From Vibrio sp. B1FLJ16 (GTDB lineage Bacteria; Pseudomonadota; Gammaproteobacteria; Enterobacterales; Vibrionaceae): DNA of 64,000 nt. The translations under genes were made by a program, and so were the position numbers. Positions 9,435 through 20,925 of the stretch are shown piece by piece; the first letter of the stretch is position 1, and each line of letters begins with the position of its first letter. Under the pieces are notes generated by a model that was not told the DNA's origin, searched no databases, and worked only from the letters and a program-made list of their open reading frames with translations. The DNA lies in contig NZ_HG992749.1 in assembly GCF_905175385.1 (NCBI RefSeq), positions 2,356,001 to 2,420,000 on the forward strand, written 5' to 3'.

Positions 9435-10379
9435 TTACTCTTCGTCACGGAAAACCACCAAACGCTTTGGTGCAATTTTTCCATCATCGTTCATCTCGCC
9501 AACACCGATAAACAGACGCTCTTCACCCATAGTCAGGCGTAAAGAACCTTCTGTAGCAGCGCCACTTACTTGAACGGGTTGACCATGCTGAACCATATCT
9601 GCTAATTCAGGAATTAGATTTACTTCTGGCAAGTCTTCAACTGCGGTATCCATTGGCATAAGCAGAGGATCGAGCAACTCGCGTGGTGCGATTTCCTGAC
9701 GATGCGCCTGCTCAAGCAACTCGTTCAATTGCTCAAGTGTTACCATTTTCTCGTAGGGATACTTAGCAACACCAGTACGACGAAGCATGGTCACATGCGC
9801 GCCACAGCCTAGCATTTCGCCAAGATCATCAACGATAGTACGAATGTAAGTACCCTTTGAGCAACGCACTTCCATCTCAACTTCGTCGCCTTCAAAGCGG
9901 TGAAGAACGATTTCGTAGACGGTGATTTTACGTGATTCACGAGGAACCTCGATACCTTTACGAGCGTATTCGTATAGGGGCTTACCTTGATACTTCAGCG
10001 CTGAAAACATTGAAGGCACTTGATCAGATTCACCACGGAACTTATCAATGCACGCTTCTAGCTTCTCAAGATCCACATTTACCGAACGCGTTTCTACTAC
10101 TTCGCCATCAGAGTCCGAAGTATTAGTACGCTCACCCAGTTTTGCGATCACTCGGTAGCGCTTGTCTGAGTCCAATAGGAACTGAGAAAACTTGGTTGCC
10201 TCACCTAAACAGATTGGCAACATACCCGTCGCTAGAGGATCCAATGCACCAGTATGACCCGCTTTTTCAGCGAAATAGATTCGCTTTACTTTTTGCAACG
10301 CATCATTGGAAGAGATACCCGTTGGTTTATCCAACAAGATAACGCCATTAACTGGACGGCCTTTACGACGACGAGCCAT
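9435..10379 (-). CDS. truB: tRNA pseudouridine-55 synthase TruB
   Basis: 314 aa. Makes pseudouridine 55 in the T-loop of elongator tRNAs. The catalytic aspartate is D47 in [12 protein letters not shown]; the segments [13 protein letters not shown] and RCSKGTYIR are the other family motifs. The C-terminal PUA-like part follows. Its ATG overlaps the rbfA stop (TAATG), indicating translational coupling. Confidence 0.98.
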   Translation of the reverse strand: MARRRKGRPVNGVILLDKPTGISSNDALQKVKRIYFAEKAGHTGALDPLATGMLPICLGEATKFSQFLLDSDKRYRVIAKLGERTNTSDSDGEVVETRSVNVDLEKLEACIDKFRGESDQVPSMFSALKYQGKPLYEYARKGIEVPRESRKITVYEIVLHRFEGDEVEMEVRCSKGTYIRTIVDDLGEMLGCGAHVTMLRRTGVAKYPYEKMVTLEQLNELLEQAHRQEIAPRELLDPLLMPMDTAVEDLPEVNLIPELADMVQHGQPVQVSGAATEGSLRLTMGEERLFIGVGEMNDDGKIAPKRLVVFRDEE

Positions 10380-10774
10380 TATTCTTCATCCTCACGGCCA
10401 GAATTTTTTTGCTTCTGCTTATCAGTGTTTACTACTTCAGTAACCAGGTTAGACATACGCATACCTTCTACTAAAGTGTTGTCGTAGTAGAAGCGGACTT
10501 CCGGAGTCAGGCGCAGACGAATGCGTTTACCTAGCATCATGCGGATATGAACTTCGTGTTCACGAAGCGCTGCTAAACATGATTCTGGAGTCTGCTCACC
10601 CACACACAGAAAAGTCACAAATACTTTTGCGTAAGCAAGGTCACGAGAGACTTCCACATCAGAGATGGTAACCATGCCCAGACGTGAATCACGAACTTCG
10701 CGCTGAAGGATCATTGCCAGTTCTTTTTGCAGCTGCTGTGCAACGCGCTGCGTGCGGCTAAATTCTTTTGACAT
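10379..10774 (-). CDS. rbfA: Ribosome-binding factor A
   Basis: 131 aa from the ATG at 10774 ([15 protein letters not shown]); the frame extends upstream to 10813 but that adds unconserved residues. RbfA is a KH-fold 30S maturation and cold-adaptation factor acting on helix 1 of 16S rRNA. The [10 protein letters not shown] and [18 protein letters not shown] segments are characteristic. The last base of its stop is the first base of truB. A G6/C6 hairpin lies in the infB-rbfA gap. Confidence 0.97.
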   Translation of the reverse strand: MSKEFSRTQRVAQQLQKELAMILQREVRDSRLGMVTISDVEVSRDLAYAKVFVTFLCVGEQTPESCLAALREHEVHIRMMLGKRIRLRLTPEVRFYYDNTLVEGMRMSNLVTEVVNTDKQKQKNSGREDEE

Positions 10775-10799
10775 ATCTTTTCTCTTATATAGAAAGAAT

Positions 10800-10825
10800 G
10801 GGGGGTTGGTCAAAGCCAGCCCCCC
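10800..10825 (-). other. G6/C6 hairpin between infB and rbfA
   Basis: GGGGGGTTGG and CCAGCCCCCC pair across a 6-nt loop; on the transcribed strand the inner pair is a mismatch but the six G-C pairs remain. No T-tract follows, so it is not a classical terminator; it may be a processing or mRNA-stability element 26 bases upstream of rbfA. Confidence 0.5.
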
Positions 10826-10888
10826 ATGGTGTATTCAACAACCAATTACTACTTATCTATCAAAGATAATCTTAGTAATTTTAGTCTA

Positions 10889-13579
10889 TTAGTCTAGAGT
10901 ACGTTGAATTTCAACGATTTCGAATACTTCGATTTGGTCACCAACGCGAACGTCATTGTAGTTCTTAACGCCGATACCACACTCGTAGCCATTCTTAACT
11001 TCTTGAACGTCATCTTTAAAGCGACGTAGTGACTCTAGTTCACCTTCGTAAATAACAACGTTATCACGCAGTACGCGGATTGGGTTGTTACGCTTAATCA
11101 GACCTTCAGTAACCATACAACCAGCGATTGCGCCCAGTTTCGGTGACTTAAATACGTCACGAACTTCAGCAAGACCAATGATCTCTTGCTTGAATTCCGG
11201 AGCAAGCATACCACCCATTGCCTGTTTAACTTCGTCAATCAATTGGTAAATGATTGAGTAGTAACGTAGATCAACGCTTGCTGCTTCAATAGCACGGCGA
11301 GCAGATGCATCCGCACGTACGTTAAAGCCAAGGATGATTGCGTTTGAAGCTTCTGCCAGTACTGCATCAGTTTCTGTGATACCGCCAACACCAGAACCCA
11401 CGATGTTCACTTTTACTTCGTCAGTAGACAGTTTCAGTAGCGAGTCTGCAATTGCTTCCACAGAACCTTGTACGTCAGCTTTAAGAACAACGTTCAGTTC
11501 AGCGACTTCACCAGCAGTCATATTAGAGAACATGTTCTCTAGTTTAGATTTTTGCTGACGAGCCAGTTTCACTTCACGGAACTTGCCTGCACGGTAGTTA
11601 GCAACTTCACGCGCTTTACGCTCGTCACGAACAACTGTTGCTTCATCACCTGAAGCAGGGACGCCAGAAAGACCCAAGATCTCAACTGGGATTGATGGAC
11701 CAGCTTCTGTGATTTCTTGACCTAGTTCGTCACGCATAGCACGAACACGACCGTATTCCTGACCACAAAGTACGATATCGCCTTTGTTTAGCGTACCAGA
11801 CTGAACAAGTACAGTGGCAACCGGACCACGACCTTTATCCAGGCGAGATTCAACAACTACGCCAGACGCCATGCCTTCTGCAACAGCAGTTAGTTCCAGA
11901 ACTTCAGACTGAAGAAGGATTGACTCAAGAAGAGAGTCGATGTTGGTACCTTGTTTCGCAGAAATGTGAACAAAAATGTTTTCACCGCCCCACTCCTCTG
12001 GAATAACGTCGTATTGCGCTAGCTCGTTCTTAACGTTATCAGGGTTAGCACCTTCTTTATCGATCTTGTTCACAGCAACAATCAGAGGCACACCTGCCGC
12101 TTTTGCGTGCTGGATAGCTTCTACAGTCTGTGGCATTACGCCATCGTCTGCTGCAACAACAAGTACTACGATATCTGTCGCTTGAGCACCACGAGCACGC
12201 ATTGCGGTAAACGCAGCGTGTCCCGGAGTGTCAAGGAAAGTGATCATGCCGTTTTCAGTTTCAACGTGGTACGCACCAATGTGCTGCGTAATACCACCCG
12301 CTTCGCCTGAAGCAACGTGGGTACGACGAATGTAGTCAAGAGTTGACGTTTTACCGTGGTCAACGTGGCCCATGATAGTTACAACCGGAGCACGAGGAAC
12401 CGCTTCCGCATTGGTATCACGATCTGAAAGCACTGCTTCTTCTAGCTCGTTCTCTTTACGAAGAACAACCTTATGCCCCATTTCTTCAGCAACAAGCTGC
12501 GCAGTTTCTTGGTCGATTACCTGGTTGATAGTCGCCATCGCGCCCATCTTCATCATCACTTTGATAACTTCAGTCGCTTTCACAGACATCTTGTTAGCAA
12601 GTTCAGACAGAACGATTGTTTCACCAATCACAACATCTTGTTTAGCAACTGTCGCTGACTTATCGAAGCCATGCTGCATTGATGTTGGCTTAGCTAGTTT
12701 ACCTTTACGACCGCCTTTACCACCGCGCTGACCTCGGCCAACATTGCGTGCTTTATCATCTTTTTGAGAAGGTTTTCTCTTCTTACGACGCGCACCGCCT
12801 TCTTCGTTACGGTCAGCAGCGTCTTCTGCTTCACGAGCGTATGAAGAAGTCGTTACATGGTAATCAGAGTTTTCAAGTTCTTTCTTCTTGCTCTCTTCTT
12901 CAGTCCAACGAGCTTCGTTTTCTTCAGCAAGTTTACGCGCTTCTTCTACAAGTTTCGCTGCTTCTTGCTCAGCTTTACGTTGGGCTTCTTCTTCTTGACG
13001 ACGCTTCAGCTCGTCTGCTTCTTTCTTCGCTTGCGTATTAACTACCGCATTTTTTGCATTCATCTGTTTCTTAGCCTTTTCAGCTTGTGCGCGTTTTTCC
13101 TGTTCTTCAGCTTCACGTTTTGCATCCGCTTCTCGTTTCGCTTTCTCATCGGCTTCGCGCTGTGCTTTCTCTGCAGCTTCACGTTTGGCTCGCTCCTCAG
13201 CCTCACGATTCGCAAGCTCTTCAGCTTCACGTTTTGCTGCTTCCTCAGCTTCACGTTTTGCATCGTCTTCGATAGTGCTGCGCTTCACGTATGTACGTTT
13301 TTTACGTACCTCAACCTGAACATTCTTACTCTTACCACCACCCGCATTTACACTAAGTGTGCTTCGGGTCTTACGCTGTAGCGTAAGGCGAGTCGGCTCT
13401 GAATCGCCAGATTTGTCACCGTGTTCTTTCTTCAGATGAGAGAGAAGCTTTTGCTTCTCTTCATCTGAGACATTGTCAGAGCTCGCCTTGTTAATGCCAG
13501 CGTCAGCAAGTTGCTCAATCAAGCGGTCGACTGGCGTACCAATCTCATCACTCAGTGCTTTAACTGTTAATTGTGTCAT
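10889..13579 (-). CDS. infB: Translation initiation factor IF-2
   Basis: 896 aa from the ATG at 13579, which follows a very strong AAGGAGG. IF-2 is the GTPase that brings fMet-tRNA to the 30S P site. Domains: N-terminal IF2N helical domain (about 1-50), a long highly charged coiled-coil region rich in Lys-Arg-Glu-Ala (about 100-260), then the G domain with [16 protein letters not shown] and NKID, and domains II-IV. The linker consists of tandem KREAEE-like units. It is 20 bases downstream of nusA in the same operon. Confidence 0.98.
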   Translation of the reverse strand: MTQLTVKALSDEIGTPVDRLIEQLADAGINKASSDNVSDEEKQKLLSHLKKEHGDKSGDSEPTRLTLQRKTRSTLSVNAGGGKSKNVQVEVRKKRTYVKRSTIEDDAKREAEEAAKREAEELANREAEERAKREAAEKAQREADEKAKREADAKREAEEQEKRAQAEKAKKQMNAKNAVVNTQAKKEADELKRRQEEEAQRKAEQEAAKLVEEARKLAEENEARWTEEESKKKELENSDYHVTTSSYAREAEDAADRNEEGGARRKKRKPSQKDDKARNVGRGQRGGKGGRKGKLAKPTSMQHGFDKSATVAKQDVVIGETIVLSELANKMSVKATEVIKVMMKMGAMATINQVIDQETAQLVAEEMGHKVVLRKENELEEAVLSDRDTNAEAVPRAPVVTIMGHVDHGKTSTLDYIRRTHVASGEAGGITQHIGAYHVETENGMITFLDTPGHAAFTAMRARGAQATDIVVLVVAADDGVMPQTVEAIQHAKAAGVPLIVAVNKIDKEGANPDNVKNELAQYDVIPEEWGGENIFVHISAKQGTNIDSLLESILLQSEVLELTAVAEGMASGVVVESRLDKGRGPVATVLVQSGTLNKGDIVLCGQEYGRVRAMRDELGQEITEAGPSIPVEILGLSGVPASGDEATVVRDERKAREVANYRAGKFREVKLARQQKSKLENMFSNMTAGEVAELNVVLKADVQGSVEAIADSLLKLSTDEVKVNIVGSGVGGITETDAVLAEASNAIILGFNVRADASARRAIEAASVDLRYYSIIYQLIDEVKQAMGGMLAPEFKQEIIGLAEVRDVFKSPKLGAIAGCMVTEGLIKRNNPIRVLRDNVVIYEGELESLRRFKDDVQEVKNGYECGIGVKNYNDVRVGDQIEVFEIVEIQRTLD

Positions 13580-13599
13580 GCCGCTTCCTCCTTGCTGAA

Positions 13600-15087
13600 T
13601 TATGCTTCTTCGCCGAACCAACAGATGTTACGCGCGGCCATAATTAGCTCACCTGCACGCTCATCGGTCAGGCCTTCGATACCTTCTAAATCATCAATAC
13701 CTTGGTCAGCTAGATCTTCAAGCGTTGCTACGCCTTTTGCTGCCAATTTGAATGCCATTTCGCGCTCCAGGCCCTCAAGACCAAGCAGGTCTTCAGCAGG
13801 CTCAAGACCTTCAAAAGACTCTTCTTGCGCTAAAGCAATTGTTGTCAGTGCATCTTTCGCACGACCACGTAGCTCTTCAATAATTTCTTCATTCAGACCA
13901 TCGATCTCAAGCAGCTCGTTAACCGGTACGTAAGCTACTTCTTCTAGTGTCGAGAAACCTTCTTCAACTAGTAGTTGTGCAAAGTCTTCTTCGATATCGA
14001 GGTACTTCATGAAGTTTTCGATAGAAGCTTGTGATTCTTCAGCGTGTTTCTTCTGAAGATCTGCCACAGTCATTACGTTCAGTTCCCAACCAGTTAGCTG
14101 AGATGCTAAACGAACGTTTTGGCCATTACGACCGATAGCTTGCGCCAGGTTGTCTGCTTCAACTGCGATATCCATTGAGTGCGCATCTTCATCAACGATG
14201 ATAGAAGCTACGTCTGCTGGCGCCATTGCATTGATAACAAACTGAGCTGGGTTATCGTCCCAAAGAACAATATCGATACGCTCACCACCAAGTTCGCCAG
14301 AAACAGCTTGTACACGTGCACCACGCATACCAACACACGCACCCACTGGGTCAATACGTTTGTCGTTCGTTTTCACTGCGATCTTTGCACGAGAACCAGG
14401 ATCACGTGCCGCGCCTTTCAGTTCGATGATTTCTTCTGCAATCTCAGGAACTTCAACACGGAATAGTTCTTCAAGCATCTCAGGCTTAGAGCGTGTGATA
14501 AATAACTGGAAGCCACGCGCTTCTGGAGCAACTTTGTATAGTAAACCACGTACACGGTCACCCGGACGGAAGTTTTCACGAGGAAGTTGATCATCGCGTA
14601 AAATCACAGCTTCAGCGTTGTTGCCAAGATCAAGAATGATAGTGTCACGGTTCACTTTTTTCACAACGCCAGTGATCAAATCACCTTCGTTGTCGATGAA
14701 CTGTTCAACGATCTGCGCGCGCTCAGCTTCACGTACTTTTTGTACGATAACTTGCTTAGCTGTCTGAGTCGTAATACGGTCAAACGTTACAGATTCGATT
14801 TCGTCTTCTACGTAGTCGCCAAGCTCAACTGAGTCATCTTCATATTGTGCTGCTTCTAGTGAAATCTCTTTAGTTGGATTCTCAACGTCTTCAACTACTA
14901 ACCAACGACGGTAAGTAATGAATTCGCCCGTTTTACGGTCAATAGCAACTCGTACGTCGATTTCGATTTCGTATTTTTTCTTTGTAGAAGTTGCTAGAGC
15001 AATCTCAAGAGCTTCAAAGATACGCTCACGAGGTACCGCTTTTTCGTTCGATACCGCTTCTGCTACCGCTAAAATTTCTTTACTCAT
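13600..15087 (-). CDS. nusA: Transcription termination/antitermination factor NusA
   Basis: 495 aa. NusA binds RNA polymerase and modulates pausing, termination and antitermination. Order: N-terminal polymerase-binding domain, S1 domain ([20 protein letters not shown]), two KH domains ([15 protein letters not shown] and [13 protein letters not shown]), and two acidic repeats at the C-terminus. GAGG precedes the ATG. It sits between rimP and infB as usual. In E. coli NusA feeds back on the leader of its own operon; tandem terminators upstream of rimP here would allow this. Confidence 0.98.
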   Translation of the reverse strand: MSKEILAVAEAVSNEKAVPRERIFEALEIALATSTKKKYEIEIDVRVAIDRKTGEFITYRRWLVVEDVENPTKEISLEAAQYEDDSVELGDYVEDEIESVTFDRITTQTAKQVIVQKVREAERAQIVEQFIDNEGDLITGVVKKVNRDTIILDLGNNAEAVILRDDQLPRENFRPGDRVRGLLYKVAPEARGFQLFITRSKPEMLEELFRVEVPEIAEEIIELKGAARDPGSRAKIAVKTNDKRIDPVGACVGMRGARVQAVSGELGGERIDIVLWDDNPAQFVINAMAPADVASIIVDEDAHSMDIAVEADNLAQAIGRNGQNVRLASQLTGWELNVMTVADLQKKHAEESQASIENFMKYLDIEEDFAQLLVEEGFSTLEEVAYVPVNELLEIDGLNEEIIEELRGRAKDALTTIALAQEESFEGLEPAEDLLGLEGLEREMAFKLAAKGVATLEDLADQGIDDLEGIEGLTDERAGELIMAARNICWFGEEA

Positions 15088-15123
15088 TATATTTAGCCTC
15101 TAAGCTTAAACTTTTTTAGGGAA

Positions 15124-15579
15124 CTAAAATTTAGGGATCAGGTTAGCTTTTGAAATGTTACTTAAAGCAAACTCTTCTTGCTGGCCTTCAACAGTTACTG
15201 TCACTGTTTCGCCATCTACGCCTTGGATGGTACCCTTCCATTTGCGACGGTTTGCTACAGCCATTTTCAAAACGATGCTGACCTCGTGACCAATAAATTG
15301 CTCGTAATGTGCTGCTTTGAAAAGCGGTCTTTCTAAACCTGGAGAAGACACTTCTAGGCTGTAGGCAACCGAAATTGGGTCTTCAACGTCTAATACTGCG
15401 CTGACTTGGTGGCTAACTTCTGCACAGTCATCCACATTAATGCCATTCTCATGGTCAATATAGATGCGTAACGTTGAGTGCGCGCCTGCTCGAATGAATT
15501 CTAATCCAACTAACTCGTAGCCTGATGCTTCAACAGGAGCTTCAAGCATTTCAGTAAGTTGTCTTTCTAAACCAGTCAT
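15124..15579 (-). CDS. rimP: Ribosome maturation factor RimP
   Basis: 151 aa. Required for 30S maturation. Visible motifs: [21 protein letters not shown] and the [11 protein letters not shown] segment that defines the family. GGAG precedes the ATG. First protein gene of the rimP-nusA-infB-rbfA-truB run. Confidence 0.96.
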   Translation of the reverse strand: MTGLERQLTEMLEAPVEASGYELVGLEFIRAGAHSTLRIYIDHENGINVDDCAEVSHQVSAVLDVEDPISVAYSLEVSSPGLERPLFKAAHYEQFIGHEVSIVLKMAVANRRKWKGTIQGVDGETVTVTVEGQQEEFALSNISKANLIPKF

Positions 15580-15596
15580 TTAAACCACTCCAGAAA

Positions 15597-15617
15597 CAAA
15601 AAAAGGGCTCAGAGCCC
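15597..15617 (-). terminator. Leader terminator immediately upstream of rimP
   Basis: GGGCTCAGAGCCC (15605-15617) is a perfect dyad with an A8 run at 15597-15604, giving a T-tract on the minus strand only 18 bases before the rimP ATG. It must be read through for the operon to be expressed from the tRNA promoter. Confidence 0.75.
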
Positions 15618-15666
15618 AATCAAAAAACCAAGCAGTGATCTGAGATATTTAAAAAACTCAGATAAC

Positions 15667-15691
15667 AAAAAACCCCGATAGTCGGGGTTTT
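15667..15691 (-). terminator. Terminator after the initiator tRNA
   Basis: CCCCGA-TAG-TCGGGG (15673-15687) with A6 on one side and T4 on the other. It is the first of two tandem terminators between the tRNA and rimP. Confidence 0.8.
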
Positions 15692-15805
15692 ATGCTGCTG
15701 GACCCTGATACGTTAAGAATAGTCAAAAATACCGTTCTTAACTCGTAGTGTGGTTAGCACTACGCAAACTTGCCAACCTGCTATTTCTGACTTTCAGAAA
15801 GAGAT

Positions 15806-15882
<77 letters not shown>

Positions 15883-15938
15883 TCCGACTTGCTGAGCATT
15901 ATACTCGTAAACAAGTGATTTACAAGTTTGTAAATACA

Positions 15939-16022
15939 TGGTGCCGAGAGAGGGACTCGAACCCTCACACCAAAGGCACTAGCACCTCATGCTAGCGTGT
16001 CTACCAATTTCACCATCTCGGC
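15939..16022 (-). tRNA. leuU: tRNA-Leu (GAG)
   Basis: 84 nt with encoded CCA and a long class II variable arm. Anticodon stem CTAGC/GCTAG with the anticodon GAG (plus-strand CTC at 15986-15988). It lies just after secG, as E. coli leuU does. Confidence 0.96.
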
Positions 16023-16038
16023 ATCAAAACCTTACAGC

Positions 16039-16377
16039 TTATTGAGGAATTTCATCACCAGTAGGTGCTGGTACTTCACTCGCTGCATCTTTAACTTGTT
16101 CTACAACTGGTTGACCAAGTGTAGGGTCTACCCATTGTGACTCGGTTTTGTGTGTTGACATACGACCAAGTAACAAGCTAACGATAAAAAATACGGTTGC
16201 TAAAATAGCAGTAGTTCGGGTTAAGAAATTACCTGAGCCGCTAGCACCAAACACTGTGTTTGAAGCACCAGCACCGAACGAGGCTCCCATATCTGCGCCT
16301 TTACCTTGTTGAATCAACACAAGGCCAATCACACCAAGCGCTGCCAACAGGTAAATCACAAGTAGAACTTGAAACAT
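16039..16377 (-). CDS. secG: SecG, Sec translocon subunit
   Basis: 112 aa from the ATG at 16377, with AGGTGG five bases upstream; a GTG at 16386 overlaps that ribosome site and is unlikely. Two membrane spans (about 5-22 and 53-71) flank the Gly-rich LIQQGKGADMGASFG loop typical of SecG. The C-terminal tail is cytosolic-type and variable. tRNA-Leu begins 17 bases after the stop, suggesting co-transcription with the tRNAs. Confidence 0.95.
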   Translation of the reverse strand: MFQVLLVIYLLAALGVIGLVLIQQGKGADMGASFGAGASNTVFGASGSGNFLTRTTAILATVFFIVSLLLGRMSTHKTESQWVDPTLGQPVVEQVKDAASEVPAPTGDEIPQ

Positions 16378-16447
16378 TTTTTCCACCTATGTCCTAATTG
16401 TTGAGCCAGCGCCGCTCAAATATAATCTATATGATTAAATGAACAAG

Positions 16448-16485
16448 GCTAGCGACCTCCTAACGGGAGGCGGTGCAATACTAGC
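16448..16485 (-). other. Structured segment in the glmM-secG gap
   Basis: CCTCC-TAACG-GGAGG (16456-16470) lies inside an outer GCTAG/CTAGC pair (16448-16452 and 16481-16485). It is upstream of secG and is probably leader RNA or a cruciform; function unknown. Confidence 0.35.
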
Positions 16486-16548
16486 GAAAGCCAGTAACGC
16501 TGACAAGGGGAAATTAGTAAAAAATCAGCGCTAACACGCCAAACGCTC

Positions 16549-16577
16549 AAAAAAAGGGCAAAAGTTGCCCTTTTTTT
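16549..16577 (-). terminator. Intrinsic terminator of glmM
   Basis: GGGCAA-AAG-TTGCCC (16556-16570) with A and T runs on both sides, 16 bases after the glmM stop. Confidence 0.85.
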
Positions 16578-16592
16578 GATTTCAAAGAGTTA

Positions 16593-17933
16593 TTAAAAAC
16601 TTGCTTTTACTGCTTCAGCAATTTTAAGCGCAGAGCTCTGCACAAGTTCTGCATTCTCACCTTCCACCATAACGCGTATAAGCGGTTCTGTACCCGATTT
16701 ACGCAGTAGTACCCGACCTTTATCATCTAATTCAGCTTCTACTTCAGCGACTGAATCAAGCACAGCTTGTGCTTCCAGAGGGTTTGCATCACCGGAGAAA
16801 CGTACATTTTCCAGCACCTGAGGGTATAGCGTCATACCTTCTGAAAGTTCATTTAGCGACATATCACTACCCACAACGGATGCAAGCACTTGTAGGGCTG
16901 CGACAATTGCATCACCGGTTGTTACTTTATCGAGCAGAATGACATGACCTGAGTTTTCAGCACCAATCTTCCAGCCTTTTTTCAGCAATTGTTCCATCAC
17001 GTATCGGTCGCCAACTGCAGCACGTACAAATGGTATACCTAATTGTTTCAGGCCATTTTCCATGCCTAGGTTAGTCATCAGTGTACCAACCACGCCACCT
17101 TTGAGTTCACCGCGGCGCAGTGCATCTCGAGCGATGATGTAAGCAATTTGGTCACCATCCACTTTATTGCCTAAGTGATCAACCATGATAATACGGTCAC
17201 CATCGCCATCAAACGCAAGTCCCAGATGAGCTTGCTCTTCTATAACACGTTTTTGTAACGCTCTTACGTCGGTCGCACCAACTTCATCATTAATATTGGT
17301 ACCATTTGGCGTAACGCCCATTGCAATAACTTCTGCACCAAGTTCACTAAAGACATTCGGTGCAATGTGATAGGTGGCACCGTGAGCACAATCAACAACG
17401 ATCTTTAGACTTGCAAGGCTTAGCGAAGACGGGAAGGTGCTTTTACAGAACTCGATGTAGCGACCTGCTGCATCGTTCAATCGTGTTGCTTTACCCAAAA
17501 GTGCAGACTCTACACATTCAATCTCTTTATCAAGCTCTGCTTCAATTGCGAGCTCAATGTCATCTGGTAGCTTGGTGCCTTCTGAAGAGAAGAATTTGAT
17601 GCCATTATCATAATAAGGGTTATGAGATGCAGAAATAACAATACCCGCTTCTGCCCTGAACGTTTGTGTCAGATAAGCTACCGCCGGAGTTGGCATCGGG
17701 CCGGTAAACGTTGCTTTAAGACCTGCTGCTGCAAGTCCCGCTTCTAAAGCAGATTCCAACATGTAACCAGAAATACGAGTATCTTTACCGATGATAACTT
17801 TTTTCGTGCCTTGTTTCGCTAATACGCGACCAGCGGCCCAGCCAAGCTTAAGTACAAAATCAGGAGTGATCGGGTATTGTCCTACTTTACCGCGCACGCC
17901 GTCTGTACCAAAATAACGTCTTTTATCAGACAT
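16593..17933 (-). CDS. glmM: Phosphoglucosamine mutase
   Basis: 446 aa. Converts glucosamine-6-P to glucosamine-1-P for peptidoglycan and LPS precursor synthesis. The phosphoserine loop is [12 protein letters not shown] with the catalytic serine at 103, the metal loop is FDGDGDR, the sugar-binding loop GAENSGHV and the phosphate-binding loop [20 protein letters not shown] precedes the ATG. Follows folP by 20 bases, forming folP-glmM. Confidence 0.98.
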   Translation of the reverse strand: MSDKRRYFGTDGVRGKVGQYPITPDFVLKLGWAAGRVLAKQGTKKVIIGKDTRISGYMLESALEAGLAAAGLKATFTGPMPTPAVAYLTQTFRAEAGIVISASHNPYYDNGIKFFSSEGTKLPDDIELAIEAELDKEIECVESALLGKATRLNDAAGRYIEFCKSTFPSSLSLASLKIVVDCAHGATYHIAPNVFSELGAEVIAMGVTPNGTNINDEVGATDVRALQKRVIEEQAHLGLAFDGDGDRIIMVDHLGNKVDGDQIAYIIARDALRRGELKGGVVGTLMTNLGMENGLKQLGIPFVRAAVGDRYVMEQLLKKGWKIGAENSGHVILLDKVTTGDAIVAALQVLASVVGSDMSLNELSEGMTLYPQVLENVRFSGDANPLEAQAVLDSVAEVEAELDDKGRVLLRKSGTEPLIRVMVEGENAELVQSSALKIAEAVKASF

Positions 17934-17953
17934 AAGTATTCCTTTGTTATTTT

Positions 17954-18784
17954 TTAGATATTGTTCAGTGTCATCTCAACGAGCTTCATCGCTTCAAGCG
18001 TTTCTTCAAAGTCATGTACTCGAATAATTTGTGCGCCTTTCATCGCCGCAACGGTAGCGCAAACCACGCTCGCATTTGTACATTCAGCTGCCGGTTTATC
18101 CAGTACTCTGAAAATCATTGACTTACGAGACAGGCCAGCCAAAACGGGTAAGCCATACTTATGAAACTTCTCCAGATTAGCCAGCATATGATAGTTATGT
18201 TCTACCGTTTTGCCAAAGCCAAAACCGGGATCAAGAATGATATTTTCTCGCGCAATACCAGCTAATTCACAGGCAGAGATACGCTCAATGAGGAACTCTT
18301 CGACCTCCTGCAGCAAATCATTATACTGCGGATTTTGCTGCATCGTCTTTGGCTGACCTTTCATATGCATTATGCAGACTGGTACATTAGCTTCTGCAGC
18401 GACTTCCAGCGCGCTCGGCTCAGTCAGCGAACGAATGTCATTGATTAAGTCAGCCCCAGCGGCCACCGATTGTCGCATCACTTCAGCTTTACTGGTGTCT
18501 ACCGAAATCCAGACATCGTATTTTTCACGTATAGCCTGAACAACTGGAATAACACGTTTCAATTCTTCTTCTAAAGAAACTTCAGGTGCACCTGGTCTGG
18601 TGGACTCCCCTCCTACATCGATAATGCTGACCCCTGCTGCAATCATTTTCTCCACCTGCGCCATTGCAAGGTCAATAGAGTGATATTTACCACCATCAGA
18701 AAAAGAGTCAGGTGTAACATTAAGAATCGCCATTACGTGCGGACGAGAAAGGTCTAAGGACTTGTTGTTTGCTTTAATAATCAT
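17954..18784 (-). CDS. folP: Dihydropteroate synthase
   Basis: 276 aa from the ATG at 18784 ([12 protein letters not shown]). Condenses p-aminobenzoate with the pterin pyrophosphate in folate synthesis; target of sulfonamides. Motifs: [24 protein letters not shown] and DPGFGFGK. There is no recognisable Shine-Dalgarno sequence, and the ftsH terminator T-tract ends nine bases before the ATG, an unusual arrangement that may limit expression. An in-frame GTG at 18793 is the alternative start. Confidence 0.96.
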   Translation of the reverse strand: MIIKANNKSLDLSRPHVMAILNVTPDSFSDGGKYHSIDLAMAQVEKMIAAGVSIIDVGGESTRPGAPEVSLEEELKRVIPVVQAIREKYDVWISVDTSKAEVMRQSVAAGADLINDIRSLTEPSALEVAAEANVPVCIMHMKGQPKTMQQNPQYNDLLQEVEEFLIERISACELAGIARENIILDPGFGFGKTVEHNYHMLANLEKFHKYGLPVLAGLSRKSMIFRVLDKPAAECTNASVVCATVAAMKGAQIIRVHDFEETLEAMKLVEMTLNNI

Positions 18785-18793
18785 AATAAACAC

Positions 18794-18819
18794 AAAAACC
18801 CCGAGCGAACCCGGGGTTT
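18794..18819 (-). terminator. Intrinsic terminator of ftsH, abutting folP
   Basis: CCCCG (18799-18803) and CGGGG (18812-18816) plus flanking AAACCCCG-type extension, with A5 at 18794-18798 serving as T-tract on the minus strand. Confidence 0.75.
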
Positions 18820-18840
18820 ATCAATATCAATAATTGTTAT

Positions 18841-20817
18841 TCAGAATCTTTTTTTTTCTGGAGCTTCGGCTGAAGTCAGTTCTTGAGTCGTTGACTGCTC
18901 TGCATCTGTTACAGTATCGGCCTTTCTTTCTTCTTTAGCTTCTTCTGGTGCAGATTGAGGCTTATCACCACCCTGTGGTTTGTCAGAAGAGTGATCTCCC
19001 CAACCAGCAGGCTCACGAATTTCCTCTTTACGCTCCATCAAGTCATCGATTTGGCGAGCATCAATGGTCTCATACTTCATCAGCGCATCTTTCATCGCGT
19101 GCATGATATCCATGTTATCTTCCAGAATCTGTTTCGCTCGATAGTAGTTGCGGTCAATGATTTGGCGAACTTCATCGTCGATAAGTTTTGCGGTATCATC
19201 AGACACGTGTTTTGTCTGAGTCACGCTGCGACCTAAGAACACCTCACCTTCATCCTCAGCATACAGCAGAGGACCAAGCTTCTCAGAGAAGCCCCATTGC
19301 GTCACCATCTTACGTGCAATGTCTGTCGCTCGCTCGATATCATTAGAAGCACCAGTCGATACTTTATCAACACCGTATATCAGCTCTTCAGCCAGACGGC
19401 CACCGTACAGGCTAGAGATCATCGATTCCAAATGCTGGCGAGACATACTTACACGGTCTTGCTCTGGCAGGTACATGGTCACACCAAGTGCGCGGCCACG
19501 TGGAATGATTGACACCTTGTACACTGGATCGTGCTCAGGAACCAAGCGGCCAACAATAGCGTGACCCGCTTCGTGGTATGCTGTTGATTCTTTCGTCTCT
19601 TCCGACATAACCATTGAGCGGCGCTCTGCACCCATCATGATTTTGTCTTTCGCAAGCTCGAACTCAACCATAGATACGTTGCGTTTGTTGCCTCGAGCCG
19701 CAAACAGCGCTGCTTCATTAACTAGGTTAGCTAAGTCTGCACCAGAGAACCCCGGTGTACCACGTGCAATCAGAGATGGTTCAACATCACCCGCTAGAGG
19801 GACTTTACGCATGTGAACTTTAAGGATTTGCTCACGGCCACGAACATCAGGCAGACCAACAACAACCTGACGGTCGAAACGACCTGGACGCAGTAGCGCT
19901 GGGTCTAGAACGTCTGGACGGTTAGTTGCTGCAATAACAATAATGCCTTCGTTGCCTTCAAAGCCATCCATTTCAACTAGCATTTGGTTCAGTGTCTGCT
20001 CACGTTCATCGTGACCACCACCAACACCAGCGCCACGTTGACGACCTACCGCATCAATCTCATCAATAAAGATGATGCAAGGTGATGCTTTCTTCGCCTG
20101 TTCAAACATGTCACGCACACGAGATGCACCAACACCGACAAACATTTCTACGAAATCAGAACCAGAAATAGTAAAAAATGGTACTTTCGCTTCACCGGCA
20201 ATTGCTTTAGCAAGCAATGTTTTACCAGTACCCGGAGGACCTACCATCAGAACACCAGTCGGGATCTTACCACCCAGCTTCTGGAAACGGCTCGGATCAC
20301 GTAAGTAATCCACTAACTCTTTAACGTCTTCTTTTGCTTCATCACAGCCCGCAACATCTGCGAACGTGGTCTTGATTTGCTCTTCGCTCATCATACGAGC
20401 TTTACTCTTACCGAAGGACATAGCGCCTTTACCGCCGCCGCCCTGCATTTGACGCATGAAGAAAATCCACACACCAATCAGTAAGATCATAGGGAACCAG
20501 GAAATGAAGATTGTACCAAGCAAGCTCTGCTCTTCAGGAGGCGTACCTTGTACTTTCACGTTTTGGTTAATGAGGTCATCCAGAAGCTTTTGATCATACA
20601 CTGGCATGTAAGTGACCATTTTGGCACCGCCGCCACGACGAACAAAGCTAATTTCTTCGCCTTTAAAAGTTGCTTCTTGAATTTGGCCTTGGCCAACTTC
20701 CTGTACAAACGTGGTGTAATCCACCGTTCTGCCATTACTTTCCCCAGGGCCAAAGCTCTGGAATACCGACATCAGTACGACAGCGATAACAAGCCACAGA
20801 ATTAAATTTTTTGCCAT
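18841..20817 (-). CDS. ftsH: FtsH, membrane AAA+ zinc metalloprotease
   Basis: 658 aa from the ATG at 20817 ([19 protein letters not shown]), the conserved family N-terminus; upstream in-frame codons are not conserved. Degrades sigma32, LpxC and misassembled membrane proteins. Two N-terminal membrane spans bracket a periplasmic domain; then the AAA module with GPPGTGKT, the Walker [14 protein letters not shown] region and SRH, and the protease domain with HEAGH. The C-terminal tail is long, charged and rich in Pro, Gln and Glu. Encoded downstream of rlmE, probably from the same heat-shock promoter. Confidence 0.98.
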   Translation of the reverse strand: MAKNLILWLVIAVVLMSVFQSFGPGESNGRTVDYTTFVQEVGQGQIQEATFKGEEISFVRRGGGAKMVTYMPVYDQKLLDDLINQNVKVQGTPPEEQSLLGTIFISWFPMILLIGVWIFFMRQMQGGGGKGAMSFGKSKARMMSEEQIKTTFADVAGCDEAKEDVKELVDYLRDPSRFQKLGGKIPTGVLMVGPPGTGKTLLAKAIAGEAKVPFFTISGSDFVEMFVGVGASRVRDMFEQAKKASPCIIFIDEIDAVGRQRGAGVGGGHDEREQTLNQMLVEMDGFEGNEGIIVIAATNRPDVLDPALLRPGRFDRQVVVGLPDVRGREQILKVHMRKVPLAGDVEPSLIARGTPGFSGADLANLVNEAALFAARGNKRNVSMVEFELAKDKIMMGAERRSMVMSEETKESTAYHEAGHAIVGRLVPEHDPVYKVSIIPRGRALGVTMYLPEQDRVSMSRQHLESMISSLYGGRLAEELIYGVDKVSTGASNDIERATDIARKMVTQWGFSEKLGPLLYAEDEGEVFLGRSVTQTKHVSDDTAKLIDDEVRQIIDRNYYRAKQILEDNMDIMHAMKDALMKYETIDARQIDDLMERKEEIREPAGWGDHSSDKPQGGDKPQSAPEEAKEERKADTVTDAEQSTTQELTSAEAPEKKRF

Positions 20818-20925
20818 GTCACTCAAGGTGTAAGCCTCTCGATAACTAATTGTAATTAAAAGTAGGGTACTACAGATCATTCACTGTAGCCATAGTGTTA
20901 ACACGCTCTCATAAGAGCAAAATGG

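Noticed and set aside
12857-13381. 174-codon plus-strand open frame opposite infB
   Set aside because: It is the antisense of the repetitive charged linker of IF-2; translation is a low-complexity Phe/Leu/Ser string without motifs or a ribosome site.
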